From assembly GCA_000702845.1 (NCBI GenBank), contig JNKK01000025.1:1-38545 (forward strand): DNA of 38,545 bases, written 5' to 3'. Below are positions 16,463-25,332 of this stretch, piece by piece. The notes under the pieces were generated by a model. That model made no database searches. It saw only the letters and a list, made by a program, of their open reading frames with translations, and was not told where the DNA came from. Position 1 is the stretch's first letter. Every line of letters begins with the position of its first letter. Position numbers and translations under genes: made by a program. This stretch comes from Lachnospiraceae bacterium FE2018. Lineage in GTDB: Bacteria > Bacillota > Clostridia > Lachnospirales > Lachnospiraceae.

Positions 16463-17857
16463 TTATAGCTCACAGTGCCCGACTGTACGCGGGAACGGCA
16501 GCACGTCACGGATATTTCCAATACCCGTCAGATACATGATGCACCGCTCAAATCCCAGGCCGAATCCTGCGTGGCGGGTCGTTCCGAAGCGGCGCAGATC
16601 GAGGTAGAATCCATATTCTTCCATGTCCAGCCCCAGCTCCTGCATACGGGTTACCAGCTTATCGTAGTCCTCTTCTCTCTGGCTTCCGCCGATAATCTCG
16701 CCGATGCCCGGTACGAGGCAGTCCATTGCGGCAACGGTTTTTCCATCCGGATTCTGCTTCATATAGAACGCCTTGATTTCCTTCGGATAATCCGTAACGA
16801 AAATCGGCTTTTTGAACAGCTCTTCTGTGAGATAGCGCTCGTGTTCGGTCTGAAGATCACATCCCCAGCTTACTTTGTAATCAAAACGGTCGTTGTGCTT
16901 CTCAAGCAGCTCAATCGCCTCCGTATAGGTCACATGCCCGAAATCCGATGCCAGCACATGGTTCAGCCGGTCGATCAGGCCTTTGTCTACAAACTGATTG
17001 AAAAACGCCATCTCTTCCGGCGCCTGCTCCATCACATCGCGGATTACATATTTCAGCATTGCCTCTGCGATTTCCATATCGCCTTCCAGATCACAGAATG
17101 CCATCTCCGGCTCGATCATCCAGAATTCTGCCGCATGGCGGGTGGTATTGGAATTTTCTGCGCGGAACGTCGGTCCGAACGTATAAATATTGCGGAAAGC
17201 CTGTGCGTAAGTCTCACCGTTCAGCTGGCCGCTGACTGTCAGACTTGTCTTTCTCTTAAAGAAATCCTGTGTGTAATCCGGCGTGCCGTCATCATTCTGC
17301 GGAACCTGGCTCAGATCCATGGTCGTTACCTGGAACATCTCACCGGCACCCTCCGCGTCGCTTCCGGTAATAATCGGCGTATGAACATAGACAAACCCGC
17401 GCTCCTGAAAGAATTTGTGGATTGCGTAAGCCGTCAGGGAACGCACGCGGAATGCTGCCTGAAACAGATTTGTACGAGGACGCAGATGCGGGATCGTACG
17501 GAGAAATTCCACAGAGTGACGTTTCTTCTGCAGCGGATAATCCGGAGCGGATTCACCTTCACAAATGACTTCATCCGCCTGTATTTCAAACGGCTGTTTT
17601 GCATTCGGCGTCTCCACCAGCATGCCTCTGACGATTACGGCTGCGCCTACGCCAAGCGATGAAATCGCCGCGAAATTATCCAGCTTATCACTGTATACGA
17701 CCTGCAGTGTCTCAAAAAACGAGCCGTCATGCAGTACCAGAAAACCGAAGGTTTTGGAATCGCGGATGCTGCGCACCCAGCCGCCGACCTGTACTTCCTT
17801 ACCGATATACTGCTCCCGCTCCCGGAACAACTCCTTAACTGTTACCAACTTTTCCAT
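16463..17857 (-). CDS. asnS: asparaginyl-tRNA synthetase
   Basis: A 464-residue class IIb aminoacyl-tRNA synthetase that charges tRNA-Asn with asparagine. The N-terminal OB-fold anticodon-binding domain (about 1-110) contains [19 protein letters not shown]. The catalytic core has motif 2 ([24 protein letters not shown]) and motif 3 ([15 protein letters not shown]). The sequence agrees with AsnRS rather than AspRS, with no GAD insertion and the typical length of 460-470. GGGAGAGAT precedes the ATG. It follows the 831-residue membrane-anchored protein by only 11 bp, so it is probably transcribed from upstream. No T-box leader is visible immediately in front of it. Confidence 0.98.
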   Translation of the reverse strand: MEKLVTVKELFREREQYIGKEVQVGGWVRSIRDSKTFGFLVLHDGSFFETLQVVYSDKLDNFAAISSLGVGAAVIVRGMLVETPNAKQPFEIQADEVICEGESAPDYPLQKKRHSVEFLRTIPHLRPRTNLFQAAFRVRSLTAYAIHKFFQERGFVYVHTPIITGSDAEGAGEMFQVTTMDLSQVPQNDDGTPDYTQDFFKRKTSLTVSGQLNGETYAQAFRNIYTFGPTFRAENSNTTRHAAEFWMIEPEMAFCDLEGDMEIAEAMLKYVIRDVMEQAPEEMAFFNQFVDKGLIDRLNHVLASDFGHVTYTEAIELLEKHNDRFDYKVSWGCDLQTEHERYLTEELFKKPIFVTDYPKEIKAFYMKQNPDGKTVAAMDCLVPGIGEIIGGSQREEDYDKLVTRMQELGLDMEEYGFYLDLRRFGTTRHAGFGLGFERCIMYLTGIGNIRDVLPFPRTVGHCEL

Positions 17858-17868
17858 AATATCTCTCC

Positions 17869-20364
17869 CTATAATTTATAGTAGCTCACGAACAGATTTC
17901 CCTGCGCCGCGAACATTTTCTCGGCATCTTCACTGCCGATGGCTTTTGCTTCGCCTTTTTGCGGATCATAATACCACAAATTCTCATAAATGTCATACCC
18001 GACCAGCAGAACATTCTGTTTTTCCGACAGTTTTGCCGCCACCGCGTATCCGCGGCTCAGCTGATAACGGATGCTTTCGACTGAACAGCCGCTGTAATTG
18101 AGCACCGCATAATCACTGCCGATGATTCGCTGAATCTCAGCAGCATCCATGGAAGGCACGAGCAGCATCTGCGGGATTTTCTCCAGATCCAGCATATTCC
18201 CGCCGCTCCAGTTGCCGCGCTCATAGACATATTTCTGCATGCTGTCCACTACAATGCCGCGCATCTCATCAGCAGTGCGAAGTGCCAGATTACTGTCTTC
18301 CACTACTTCGGCGAGCTTTCCGCCCGCGTATACGTAGTATTGTTCTTTATCTGAATGCGGCACTTCCAGTTCTCCCTGAAGCAGATTATCCGCAATCACC
18401 AGATCTGCGCCGCGCACCCGGGTGCCGGTATCAGAACTGACATCAAATGGAAGCAGTATCTGCTGACCGCATCGTTTGTTTACAGTTGTATCCGGAAGAA
18501 TTGCATTATCTGAGCCAGTGTCGTTATTGATGATATGATCATTCCCGCTCGGGACAAAACTGTCTCCTTTTTTGCGCGAAAGAACCAGTTCCAGATTTTC
18601 TCCGTCCCATGTTTCTTCTGTAAAGAAACTTTCATTGGCCTGATAGGCCTTCAGCAGATCTCCGTTCGGATCTTCGATGCAGATCCGGTACATTCCGAAT
18701 GTACGGTTTCCCACTGCATCCGTCGTGATATCTTCATCCCGCGCAAGACCATAAACCAGATCCCGGTTAAAGAACCCGATGATCTGTATCTTCTCGCCAG
18801 CCGGCGCACTGATTTTACGGGTGCTTCCGTTATTGGTGTTCAGGACCGTCACACCCGTTGAAGCATAGCGGTCCATCTCGTCCATCCAGGCGATATACTG
18901 CTGATCCTTTGAGACGCCGATACAGCTGTCATCAATCGCATCCTGTATCACTTCTGCCTCGCCTGTTTCCGGATCCGTACAGAGAATCTGTGTACCGGTG
19001 AAAAGATACAGCTGATTCTGTTCATTTACATAGGACAGTTTTTCAACCGAATAACTGAGCACCTCGGGATCCAGCGCAGTGGACATGAAATACTTTTCTT
19101 CCAGATGGTTTTCGTCCTCGCTGTAATGGTAAACCGCAATCCCTGTCATTCCCTCATGCTGTCCGGATGGCATATATCCGTAAACCACGAACGTCACTTC
19201 GCCGTCATCTGAAACATTGCAGATCCGGATGTGCGCATTCCTGTTTTCAGAGCGGCGGTCCGGTTCTGTCTCACTCCGGAACGTCAGTACACAGGTGGCC
19301 GGTGCATCATCCGTTCCGTAAAGCCAGAGATCGCTGCCCGAAACAAATGCCAGCCGCTCCTGCCGGGCACTTGCCATATACTGCAGATGATCCGGATCCC
19401 TGACGCCCAGATTGATCTGTTTGTCCAGATAAGAAGCATGCGCAGCATCAAAAATCTGTTCTGCACTCCGGTTCAGATCAATCAGCAGAATTTCACCCTG
19501 GTTGGTGCGCAGCCGGTAAAAATCATGCACATTATAGTACTCTGTGTTTCCGTCCGCATCGGTGGAAGTAATAATATAATCGTAGACAATACTTGCTGTC
19601 TCGACATTAATCTCCTTGATATCCGGAATCGCTTCCTCATACAGTTCCGGCTCCAGATCTCCCCAGGTCACCTGATCCAGACTGGATCGTATGGTTGTAT
19701 TCGCATATGTATTCCGCGCCGATGTAGAATCCGATTCCAGATAAGACGCAATATCGGCAGACTCTTCTTTTGTGATACAGGAACGGTAAAACCGGTCTGC
19801 AAAGGCCAGATATGCCTCCAGATTCGTTCCTGTTTTCTGTACGATGCGGGTATAATAATAGACGGTTTTCTGATTTTCTCCGTCCTCGTCCTCCATATCT
19901 GCCGCAAAGCAGATGGCATACTCCTGATCCATCAGAATCGGTGTCGAAATGTGAACATCTGCCGTAAACAGCCCCTCCGATTCTGCCAGACCATCGACTG
20001 TGCCGTTTTCCACAAAGGCACCATCCAGAAGTGATGTGATTTCATAGCGGATCGCTGTGATCTTCTTATCATACGGATCCACCTGTACTCCGAACGCGCG
20101 GTCTGCTGCCAGCAGTGTCAGGGAGGTTCTGCGCGACAGAAGATCCTGTTCACTCCGGTAGCCGTACATCGGATTGACGGACCGTTCTCCCAGACGAATC
20201 CACATCACCGGAAGCTCCGGTGTTCCGAATGTCTCCGTATGCACCTCTTCCTGTCTGCCCCTCCTGTGTCCTCTGGCAAATAAAATGATTCCTGCCGCGG
20301 CAGCAACCACTGCGGCAAGGACCACAAGCCGGATGACCAGCTTTCTGAATTGTTCTGTTTTCAC
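17869..20364 (-). CDS. membrane-anchored protein of unknown function with a large extracytoplasmic region
   Basis: An 831-residue protein I do not recognise. A single N-terminal TM (residues ~9-31, [20 protein letters not shown]) with a basic stop (RGHRRGRQ) leaves about 795 residues outside. The middle (~300-600) has repeated beta-strand units of the form 'x-x-I-A-W-M-D / V-L-N-T / R-x-L-x-F-V-S-G', suggesting a beta-propeller-like fold. The last ~110 residues ([16 protein letters not shown], then [18 protein letters not shown]) resemble a papain-fold C39-like domain, but the position where the catalytic His is expected reads Q-N-V. It may therefore be a pseudo-enzyme. Translation starts at a GTG at 20364, preceded by AAGGGGAG; a TTG 27 nt further upstream is less likely. 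It lies between the lipoprotein gene (48 bp) and asnS (11 bp). Confidence 0.72.
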   Translation of the reverse strand: MKTEQFRKLVIRLVVLAAVVAAAAGIILFARGHRRGRQEEVHTETFGTPELPVMWIRLGERSVNPMYGYRSEQDLLSRRTSLTLLAADRAFGVQVDPYDKKITAIRYEITSLLDGAFVENGTVDGLAESEGLFTADVHISTPILMDQEYAICFAADMEDEDGENQKTVYYYTRIVQKTGTNLEAYLAFADRFYRSCITKEESADIASYLESDSTSARNTYANTTIRSSLDQVTWGDLEPELYEEAIPDIKEINVETASIVYDYIITSTDADGNTEYYNVHDFYRLRTNQGEILLIDLNRSAEQIFDAAHASYLDKQINLGVRDPDHLQYMASARQERLAFVSGSDLWLYGTDDAPATCVLTFRSETEPDRRSENRNAHIRICNVSDDGEVTFVVYGYMPSGQHEGMTGIAVYHYSEDENHLEEKYFMSTALDPEVLSYSVEKLSYVNEQNQLYLFTGTQILCTDPETGEAEVIQDAIDDSCIGVSKDQQYIAWMDEMDRYASTGVTVLNTNNGSTRKISAPAGEKIQIIGFFNRDLVYGLARDEDITTDAVGNRTFGMYRICIEDPNGDLLKAYQANESFFTEETWDGENLELVLSRKKGDSFVPSGNDHIINNDTGSDNAILPDTTVNKRCGQQILLPFDVSSDTGTRVRGADLVIADNLLQGELEVPHSDKEQYYVYAGGKLAEVVEDSNLALRTADEMRGIVVDSMQKYVYERGNWSGGNMLDLEKIPQMLLVPSMDAAEIQRIIGSDYAVLNYSGCSVESIRYQLSRGYAVAAKLSEKQNVLLVGYDIYENLWYYDPQKGEAKAIGSEDAEKMFAAQGNLFVSYYKL

Positions 20365-20412
20365 GTGATTCTCCCCTTTACCATCTATCAATAAATGTAT
20401 TTTTATACCCCT

Positions 20413-21498
20413 TTAATATAAAAACACTTTACTTTCTTCCGCATTGAGATTGTTCTGATCGATCCAGCAGTATCCTGTATCTATATGCCTGTCGACCTGT
20501 TCACCTGATGCGGCAAACATCGCAGCAATTACAGAAACATATCCCATTCCTCTGGGATTCTGACAGATCAGACCATATTCACTGCCGTCAGCAATCGCTT
20601 CCCGCTGAACTTCTCCGGCATCAAACCCGACTACCGTTAAGTCTGTTCTGTCCAGCTTCTTTAACGTCTTCAGTGTCTCTGCCGCCGTCTGTTCGTTCGT
20701 GCAGAAAACCCCTTTCAGATCCGGATGCAGTTCAATTGCTGTGCTTACCATGGTTTCAATGCTGTCCGTATCATTCTGTACAAGATTTGCTGCCACTTTC
20801 ACATCCGGATGCAATGAAAGTTCCCATAAAAAGCCGTGCATCCGGTCTTTCGCTGTCTTGGCTGCAGCCGTATGTGTTACCAGCGCAATCTCACCGCTGT
20901 CATCTATGGCTGCGCATAGTTTTTGAACTGCCTCACGGGCAGCTTCTTCATTGTCCGTTTCACAGGTTGCCGCAAGCAGCGGACTCTCCACACCTGACTC
21001 CAGCGCGATTACAGGTATTTTATTATCAACTGCCGCTTCCAGCTGCGGCTTGCAGGACTCCACATCAACAGCCGAAATACAGAGCGCTGTCGGATTTTCC
21101 GCAAGAACGGTGTCAATCTGGTTGATCTGCGCTTCGACATCAGAACCGTTATCAGATCCTTCCATCGTCAAAACAACAGAATCCTCTCCCTCGTATCCGT
21201 ACTTTTCATTCATTTCATTAACAGCCTGCTCTGCGCCTTCCCGGACTGCTTCCCAGTAGTCCAGATCCATCTCCTTTGCCACAATCGCGATGCGTGCACC
21301 TGGAATTCCCGGCACCTCGGAGACGTTCGTGTAATCCCGCATGAGAGACTGTCCCTCCGGAACGGAGATAGAATAATATTTATTTTTTTCATGATCTGTA
21401 CTGTCTGCCCGGCTTCCTTCACGACTGCACCCGGATATAACCAGTGCTGCAACCAGTGCCGTAGTAATACAGAATATGATTTCTTTGTTCTGTTTCAT
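20413..21498 (-). CDS. sugar-type ABC transporter substrate-binding lipoprotein (periplasmic-binding protein 1 fold)
   Basis: A 361-residue lipoprotein. Residues 1-24 end in the lipobox LVISGC, with C24 the lipidated residue. The mature part is a type I periplasmic-binding protein like the ribose/galactose binding family: IAIVAKEMDLDYWEAVREGAEQA opens domain 1, the ligand-contact region has NKIPVIALESGVESPLLA, and domain 2 has ALVTHTAAAKTAKDRMHGF and GVFCTNEQTAAETLK. No permease or ATPase gene is adjacent, so it may serve a distant transporter or a signalling role with the next gene. The ATG at 21498 gives a normal signal peptide; the longer frame from 21606 would add an unlikely extension. 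The ribosome binding site is weak. Confidence 0.85.
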   Translation of the reverse strand: MKQNKEIIFCITTALVAALVISGCSREGSRADSTDHEKNKYYSISVPEGQSLMRDYTNVSEVPGIPGARIAIVAKEMDLDYWEAVREGAEQAVNEMNEKYGYEGEDSVVLTMEGSDNGSDVEAQINQIDTVLAENPTALCISAVDVESCKPQLEAAVDNKIPVIALESGVESPLLAATCETDNEEAAREAVQKLCAAIDDSGEIALVTHTAAAKTAKDRMHGFLWELSLHPDVKVAANLVQNDTDSIETMVSTAIELHPDLKGVFCTNEQTAAETLKTLKKLDRTDLTVVGFDAGEVQREAIADGSEYGLICQNPRGMGYVSVIAAMFAASGEQVDRHIDTGYCWIDQNNLNAEESKVFLY

Positions 21499-21557
21499 TA
21501 CCTGATGTCTGTTCCAAATCCTGATGCTTCCGCTATTTTGGCAATCTATCATACATA

Positions 21558-21585
21558 AGTATAACGTTGCAAAAAAAATAGTCCA
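21558..21585 (-). promoter_or_regulatory. proximal promoter candidate of the lipoprotein gene
   Basis: On the minus strand TGGACT (21580-21585), a 16-nt spacer and TATACT (21558-21563), 60 bp before the ATG. The -10 is good and the -35 moderate. Confidence 0.4.
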
Positions 21586-21648
21586 GTGCTTTTTCAAAAA
21601 ATACACTGAACTTCATACGTACAGGATCCTTTCCCGTCACAACACAAT

Positions 21649-21711
21649 GCAGCCGTTCTACCGGTATTCTTTTACGCTTTTTTTCTGCGTACCTTCCAAT
21701 AGAACGGCTGC
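21649..21711. repeat. 12-bp stem hairpin with nested inner stem
   Basis: GCAGCCGTTCTA (21649-21660) is a perfect inverted complement of TAGAACGGCTGC (21700-21711). The 39-nt loop contains a smaller pairing, TACGC/GCGTA, around an oligo-T/A run. No T-run follows on either strand, so it is not a normal terminator. It may be an RNA structure in the leader of the lipoprotein transcript or the footprint of a mobile repeat. Confidence 0.6.
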
Positions 21712-22163
21712 TCAAAATTCAATATTCAATTTACATGGTTCCTTTCTTTGTTTTCAGTTCTGTAAATCCAATCAGATCCATTTTCTTCTTTTTTTCCATT
21801 CCCAACTCGCGAATTGCTTCACTTAGAAAGTAAACGTGCGTTTTAATCTATATTTAAATTGAGAGTTTTCCGGGCTCGGTCTTTCACATCTGACCGTTTA
21901 CCGATACCCTGCTTCACCTTCTCCTGATACAGATAATCTTCTTAACGAATGAACGAAACCTTATTTTATATTTATAATCTCCGTCTGTATTTTGGATCGA
22001 TGATACAGGCTTATCATCTTCTTCTCTCTTTTCAAACTAGCTTTGTGGTAATATTCAATATGAGTTGCCAGCTGCACATTACCTTTCATTTCGTGTCACA
22101 CTACTCTGAGTTTGGTGACTATCTTTTCACAAGTTTATAAAAGGTCTTTCTTGTCGGGAACTG

Positions 22164-22214
22164 CTATGCAATACCACTCTCATATTGAAGATATACAACC
22201 GGTGGATTTCCCAT
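22164..22214 (-). CDS. possible 16-residue leader peptide
   Basis: A short frame, MGNPPVVYLQYESGIA, starts 9 nt after a perfect CAGGAGG on the minus strand, inside the long leader downstream of the 22.58-kb promoter and just after the octamer repeat. The ribosome binding site is the only support. It could be a leader peptide or chance. Confidence 0.2.
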   Translation of the reverse strand: MGNPPVVYLQYESGIA

Positions 22215-22247
22215 TGGTCTGTACCTCCTGTTTCCGAACCATCTCCG

Positions 22248-22327
22248 TTACTTTTGTACTTTTGTACTTTTGTACTTTGGTACTTTGGTACTTTGGTACT
22301 TTGGTACTTTGGTACTTTGGTACTTTT
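22248..22327. repeat. octamer tandem repeat (GTACTTTT/GTACTTTG)n
   Basis: Ten consecutive 8-bp units: TTACTTTT, then GTACTTTT twice, GTACTTTG six times and GTACTTTT once. The unit reads CAAAGTAC on the minus strand. The six identical internal copies suggest recent slippage, so copy number may vary between strains. It lies about 240 bp downstream of the leftward promoter at 22570-22598. Confidence 0.93.
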
Positions 22328-22569
22328 TGTTTTGTGAGGATCGTTTCTATCTTATGATGATGTATTCCGATCTTTCATCTTTTTCATCTTCCGGCTTTTT
22401 TCTTTCATATTTTTTTCTGTACTTTTTTGTACAGTTTTATATGAAATGCTTTCTGATGATTTTGTACCTGTCCCACAGATCGAACCTTTGGTCGTGTATA
22501 CCCAACCTCTTTGTTTGCTGTGTCTGTGTGGATTTTTTGTTTAACGGGTGGTTTCTTTTGATAGATTGT

Positions 22570-22598
22570 ATTTTATCAGGTACAATCTGATTTGTCAA
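22570..22598 (-). promoter_or_regulatory. near-consensus sigma-A promoter pointing into the long leader
   Basis: On the minus strand a perfect TTGACA (22593-22598), a 17-nt spacer and TAAAAT (22570-22575). It points away from mutY towards the lipoprotein/asnS genes, whose first ATG is more than 1 kb downstream. Confidence 0.75.
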
Positions 22599-22717
22599 CA
22601 CATTTTGTCAAAAAAAATTTTAATTTTATTCTATTCCGGATTCTTTTCTGTTTTTATTGTCTATTTTTTCGTTATTGTATCTATTTTTTGAAAATTTAAG
22701 ACATGTGAAACAGTATT

Positions 22718-23935
22718 TCAGGGCCGATACGCCGAAAAAGCGGACGGCAGAGCATAAACGGTCTGCAATTCCTCCGGATCTGCAAAGATTACAGGAAGCC
22801 GGCAGTCCTCTTCCCCTGAAAGCACTTTTTGTGCAAATCCTGGCGTTCCCGCTTCTGTCCGTTTCATTTTATCCGATTCCGATCTGCCGGACCGGTTCCC
22901 TGCTGCTCCGAGTGCAGGTACGACGCGGATCAGATATCCCTGCATCTCCCATTCGATGTGTGTGAAAACATGTCTGGCAGGCGGCAGCTTCCTGACAAAA
23001 ACCGGTTCTGCCGGATCCGTGCCGGATATGCGGGCGGCTTCCTCCAGCAGCCGCTTTGCCTCCGCCAGGGCCTGTACCTCTGTCAGATATCCCTCAGCCG
23101 ACGGAAGCTCCCAGAGACCGGCCAGAAGTCCCTTGCCGGGACGTTTCCTGATCAGTACATTCCCGCCATCCATCAGAACAAGGATGGTGTGCCGCTCGAT
23201 CCTGCGGGGACGGCCGGCTGATTTCAGCGGCAGCATCTCTGTTTCCCCGGACAAATATGCACGGCACCGGTCTGCCGCAGGACATACGGCACACTGCGGT
23301 GATCCATTCGGTACACAGACAGTTGCTCCCAGTTCCATCATCGCCTGATTCATTGTTCCCGGATAAAGATCAGAGCCGCAGACTCGCTGAAACAGATCTG
23401 ACAGAGCATGTTCCAGGGCTTTTTTTGTCTCCGGCAGCGCAATATCTTCCCTGTTCCCGCAGATGCGGGAACAAATCCGCAGAACATTGCCATCTACTGC
23501 AGGCACAGCTTCTCCAAATGCAATCGAGGCAATTGCTCCTGCTGTGTACGGGCCGATCCCCGGCAGTTTCTGCAGTTCTTTCGCCGTCTCCGGAAGCTTT
23601 CCTCCATGATCCCGCACAACGATCTGCGCCGCTTTCTGCAGATTGCGGACACGGCTGTAATAGCCGAGTCCTTCCCACAGTTTCATCAGACGCGTTTCTT
23701 CGCAGGACGCCAGTTCCGGAATGCCCGGCAGCGCTTCTTTGAACCGGTAAAAATAGTCGATTACCGCTGCCACGCGCGTCTGCTGCAGCATGATCTCTGA
23801 CAGCCATACATCATAGGGATTTCCCGTATCGCGCCATGGAAGTGTTCTGTGATTTTTCCCGTACCATGCGGGAAGCCGCTCCGGCAATACTGCCAGCAGT
23901 TCCTTCCCCTGATATTCTCTGACTGGTTTCTTCAT
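22718..23935 (-). CDS. mutY: A/G-specific adenine glycosylase
   Basis: A 405-residue base-excision repair enzyme that removes adenine mispaired with 8-oxoguanine. The helix-hairpin-helix is LPGIGPYTAGAI (124-135). Catalytic E47 (SEIMLQQTRV) and D148 (AVDGN) are present. A [4Fe-4S] cluster is formed by C207, C215, C218 and C224; the first spacing is seven residues rather than the six of the E. coli enzyme. The C-terminal ~170 residues form the NUDIX-like 8-oxoG recognition domain, starting near RRIERHTILVLMDGG, with RPGKGLLAGLWELPS. It starts 3 bp after the stop of the MocR-type gene, so the two are co-transcribed. Confidence 0.97.
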   Translation of the reverse strand: MKKPVREYQGKELLAVLPERLPAWYGKNHRTLPWRDTGNPYDVWLSEIMLQQTRVAAVIDYFYRFKEALPGIPELASCEETRLMKLWEGLGYYSRVRNLQKAAQIVVRDHGGKLPETAKELQKLPGIGPYTAGAIASIAFGEAVPAVDGNVLRICSRICGNREDIALPETKKALEHALSDLFQRVCGSDLYPGTMNQAMMELGATVCVPNGSPQCAVCPAADRCRAYLSGETEMLPLKSAGRPRRIERHTILVLMDGGNVLIRKRPGKGLLAGLWELPSAEGYLTEVQALAEAKRLLEEAARISGTDPAEPVFVRKLPPARHVFTHIEWEMQGYLIRVVPALGAAGNRSGRSESDKMKRTEAGTPGFAQKVLSGEEDCRLPVIFADPEELQTVYALPSAFSAYRP

Positions 23936-23938
23936 TTT

Positions 23939-25156
23939 CTATTCCTGCTGTTCTCTTCTCTGTCGGCGAACCCGGTTGATATGCCGCTCAAAATGACCTT
24001 CATTGATAAATTCTGCAAGAACATACTGCTCGAAAACAGGTACCGTACAGGTGTAAAATGCCACCTTTTCCTTCAGTTCCCCGCAGCGTTCCGCCGGCAG
24101 AACCATATAGCCCATACGCATCGACGGGGCAATGGTACGGGAAAAAGTATTGATATAGAGTACCGTCCGTTCCGGTTCCAGCGAAAACAGGGTATCCTCT
24201 GCTTTTGTAAGTTCCGAGAATTCCGAGTCATAATCATCCTCAATGATCAGTGCATTCCGCCGCTGCGCCCACTGAACGTATTCATTCCGTTTGGATGCCG
24301 TCGCTGTGATTCCGCTCGGATAACTGTTGAACGGTGTTACATGCAAAACGCCGGCTTCTGTACGAACCAGCTCTGATGTGAGAATTCCTTCCGGCCCGAG
24401 GCGCAGCATGTCACACCTGACCCCGTTTGCCTCGTAGACCTGCCGGATTTTATCATAAGAGGGATCCTCCAGTGCATAGACCCGTTCTCTTCCAATCATC
24501 TGCACAGCCAGACCATACAGATACTCGGCGCCTGCACCGATCAGGATCTGCTCCGGATGTACGATGATCCCCCGGCTGCGGGCAAGATAATCCGCGATTG
24601 CACCCCGGAGTTCCGGCGATCCGCTGCTTTCTGAAGGAATCAGGACCTCCGGCCCCCGGGTTGAGAGAATACTCCGTGCTGTTCTCGCAAAAACGGAAAA
24701 CGGAAATTCCGGCTGGTTTTCCCGCTCGCGGGGCGGGGTTCCGTCTGCCCCGGACCGCCCCGGCTGCCTGAAATTCCCGCCGCGCAGTTCCGAACTGTCC
24801 GTTCCGGACCGGTTGCCTTTCAGATCCTTCTGCAGGTCCTGATGTATTCCCGGATTCTGCTGTAAAGTCGGATCCGCAGTTCCAAATGTATCGGTTTTCC
24901 GGTAACACACAAAATAGCCGCTGCGTTCACGGGATATAACATATCCCTCCTCGGCAAGAAGCGCATACGCATGTTCTGCTGTAATAACACTGACCCCCGC
25001 CTCCTCTGAAAGTGTCCGTTTGGAAGGCATGCGCATACCATACGGATAATAACCGCTGACAATATCACTGCGCAGCTGTGTATAGAGCTGAAGATAGCCG
25101 GGATGACCTTTCTTTTTTATAATTCTGTACCGCATATTCCGATCATAGCCGATCAT
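23939..25156 (-). CDS. MocR/PdxR-type regulator, PLP lysine replaced and C-terminus shortened
   Basis: A 405-residue fusion of a GntR winged helix (residues ~15-85: YLQLYTQLRSDIVSG, MPSKRTLSEEAGVS) and an aminotransferase-like domain (~160-405) joined by a long hydrophilic linker. Regulators of this type bind PLP and control vitamin B6 or GABA genes. The fold signatures are present (NSYPSG, IIEDDYDSEF, MRMGYMVLP). However, the PLP-binding lysine of the usual T-F-S-K-T is R340 (TFSRTIAPS, codon CGT). The protein also stops at RRQRREQQE, about 60-80 residues earlier than typical MocR proteins of 460-480. It is divergent from the ECF S component at 25333 and overlaps nothing upstream. It may bind PLP non-covalently or act without ligand. 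The start could also be the ATG seven codons downstream. Confidence 0.88.
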   Translation of the reverse strand: MIGYDRNMRYRIIKKKGHPGYLQLYTQLRSDIVSGYYPYGMRMPSKRTLSEEAGVSVITAEHAYALLAEEGYVISRERSGYFVCYRKTDTFGTADPTLQQNPGIHQDLQKDLKGNRSGTDSSELRGGNFRQPGRSGADGTPPRERENQPEFPFSVFARTARSILSTRGPEVLIPSESSGSPELRGAIADYLARSRGIIVHPEQILIGAGAEYLYGLAVQMIGRERVYALEDPSYDKIRQVYEANGVRCDMLRLGPEGILTSELVRTEAGVLHVTPFNSYPSGITATASKRNEYVQWAQRRNALIIEDDYDSEFSELTKAEDTLFSLEPERTVLYINTFSRTIAPSMRMGYMVLPAERCGELKEKVAFYTCTVPVFEQYVLAEFINEGHFERHINRVRRQRREQQE

Positions 25157-25176
25157 TCAGGTATATGCAAGCAAAT

Positions 25177-25215
25177 CTGGTCATATATTCTTTTATAAAT
25201 TTGGTGATTTTATAT
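25177..25215. promoter_or_regulatory. direct-repeat operator candidate for the MocR-type regulator
   Basis: Two similar sites in the same direction, TCTGGTCATATAT and TTTGGTGATTTTAT, start 24 bp apart in the 176-bp gap between the divergent regulator and the ECF gene. Direct repeats in such gaps are typical binding sites of MocR proteins such as GabR. The spacing of about two helical turns fits a dimer. Confidence 0.4.
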
Positions 25216-25332
25216 GTTCAGAATTGTGCTATCATGACACACAAGGCTTAAAAAGCCGGAGCAATCCGCAGTGTCATCATAAACCCAAAAAGCCGGCCAT
25301 CCCGGATACATATATAAAGGAGCCGCAAGTTC

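Larger units (their letters stand above)
21499..22717 (-). other. 1.2-kb intergenic region, probably a long leader with gene remnants
   Basis: AT-rich sequence between mutY and the lipoprotein gene with no convincing full gene. It contains a near-consensus leftward promoter at its right end, an octamer tandem repeat, repeated GTAC-containing motifs, a 12-bp stem hairpin and a proximal promoter. On the minus strand there are short start-less coding-like pieces: 21843-21941 (EDYLYQEKVKQGIGKRSDVK, then DRARKTLNLNID, stop) and 21731-21846 (IKTHVYFLSEAIRELGMEKK, then KKMDLIGFTELKTKKGTM, stop). These look like remains of one or two genes, but I cannot name them. Confidence 0.5.

Noticed and set aside
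16475-17662. 395-codon plus-strand frame opposite asnS
   Set aside because: The minus strand encodes a complete AsnRS with all motifs. The opposite frame is Cys/Arg/Ile-rich noise.
21499-22560. T-box riboswitch for asnS in the long leader
   Set aside because: The conserved AGGGTGGNACCGCG-type T-box sequence was not found; a GGAAGGTACGCAG stretch is only superficially similar. There is no terminator/antiterminator pair.
25240-25332. riboswitch in the ECF leader
   Set aside because: There is a small GGCTT-aaa-AAGCC hairpin, but I find no conserved core of TPP, FMN, cobalamin or preQ1 riboswitches.
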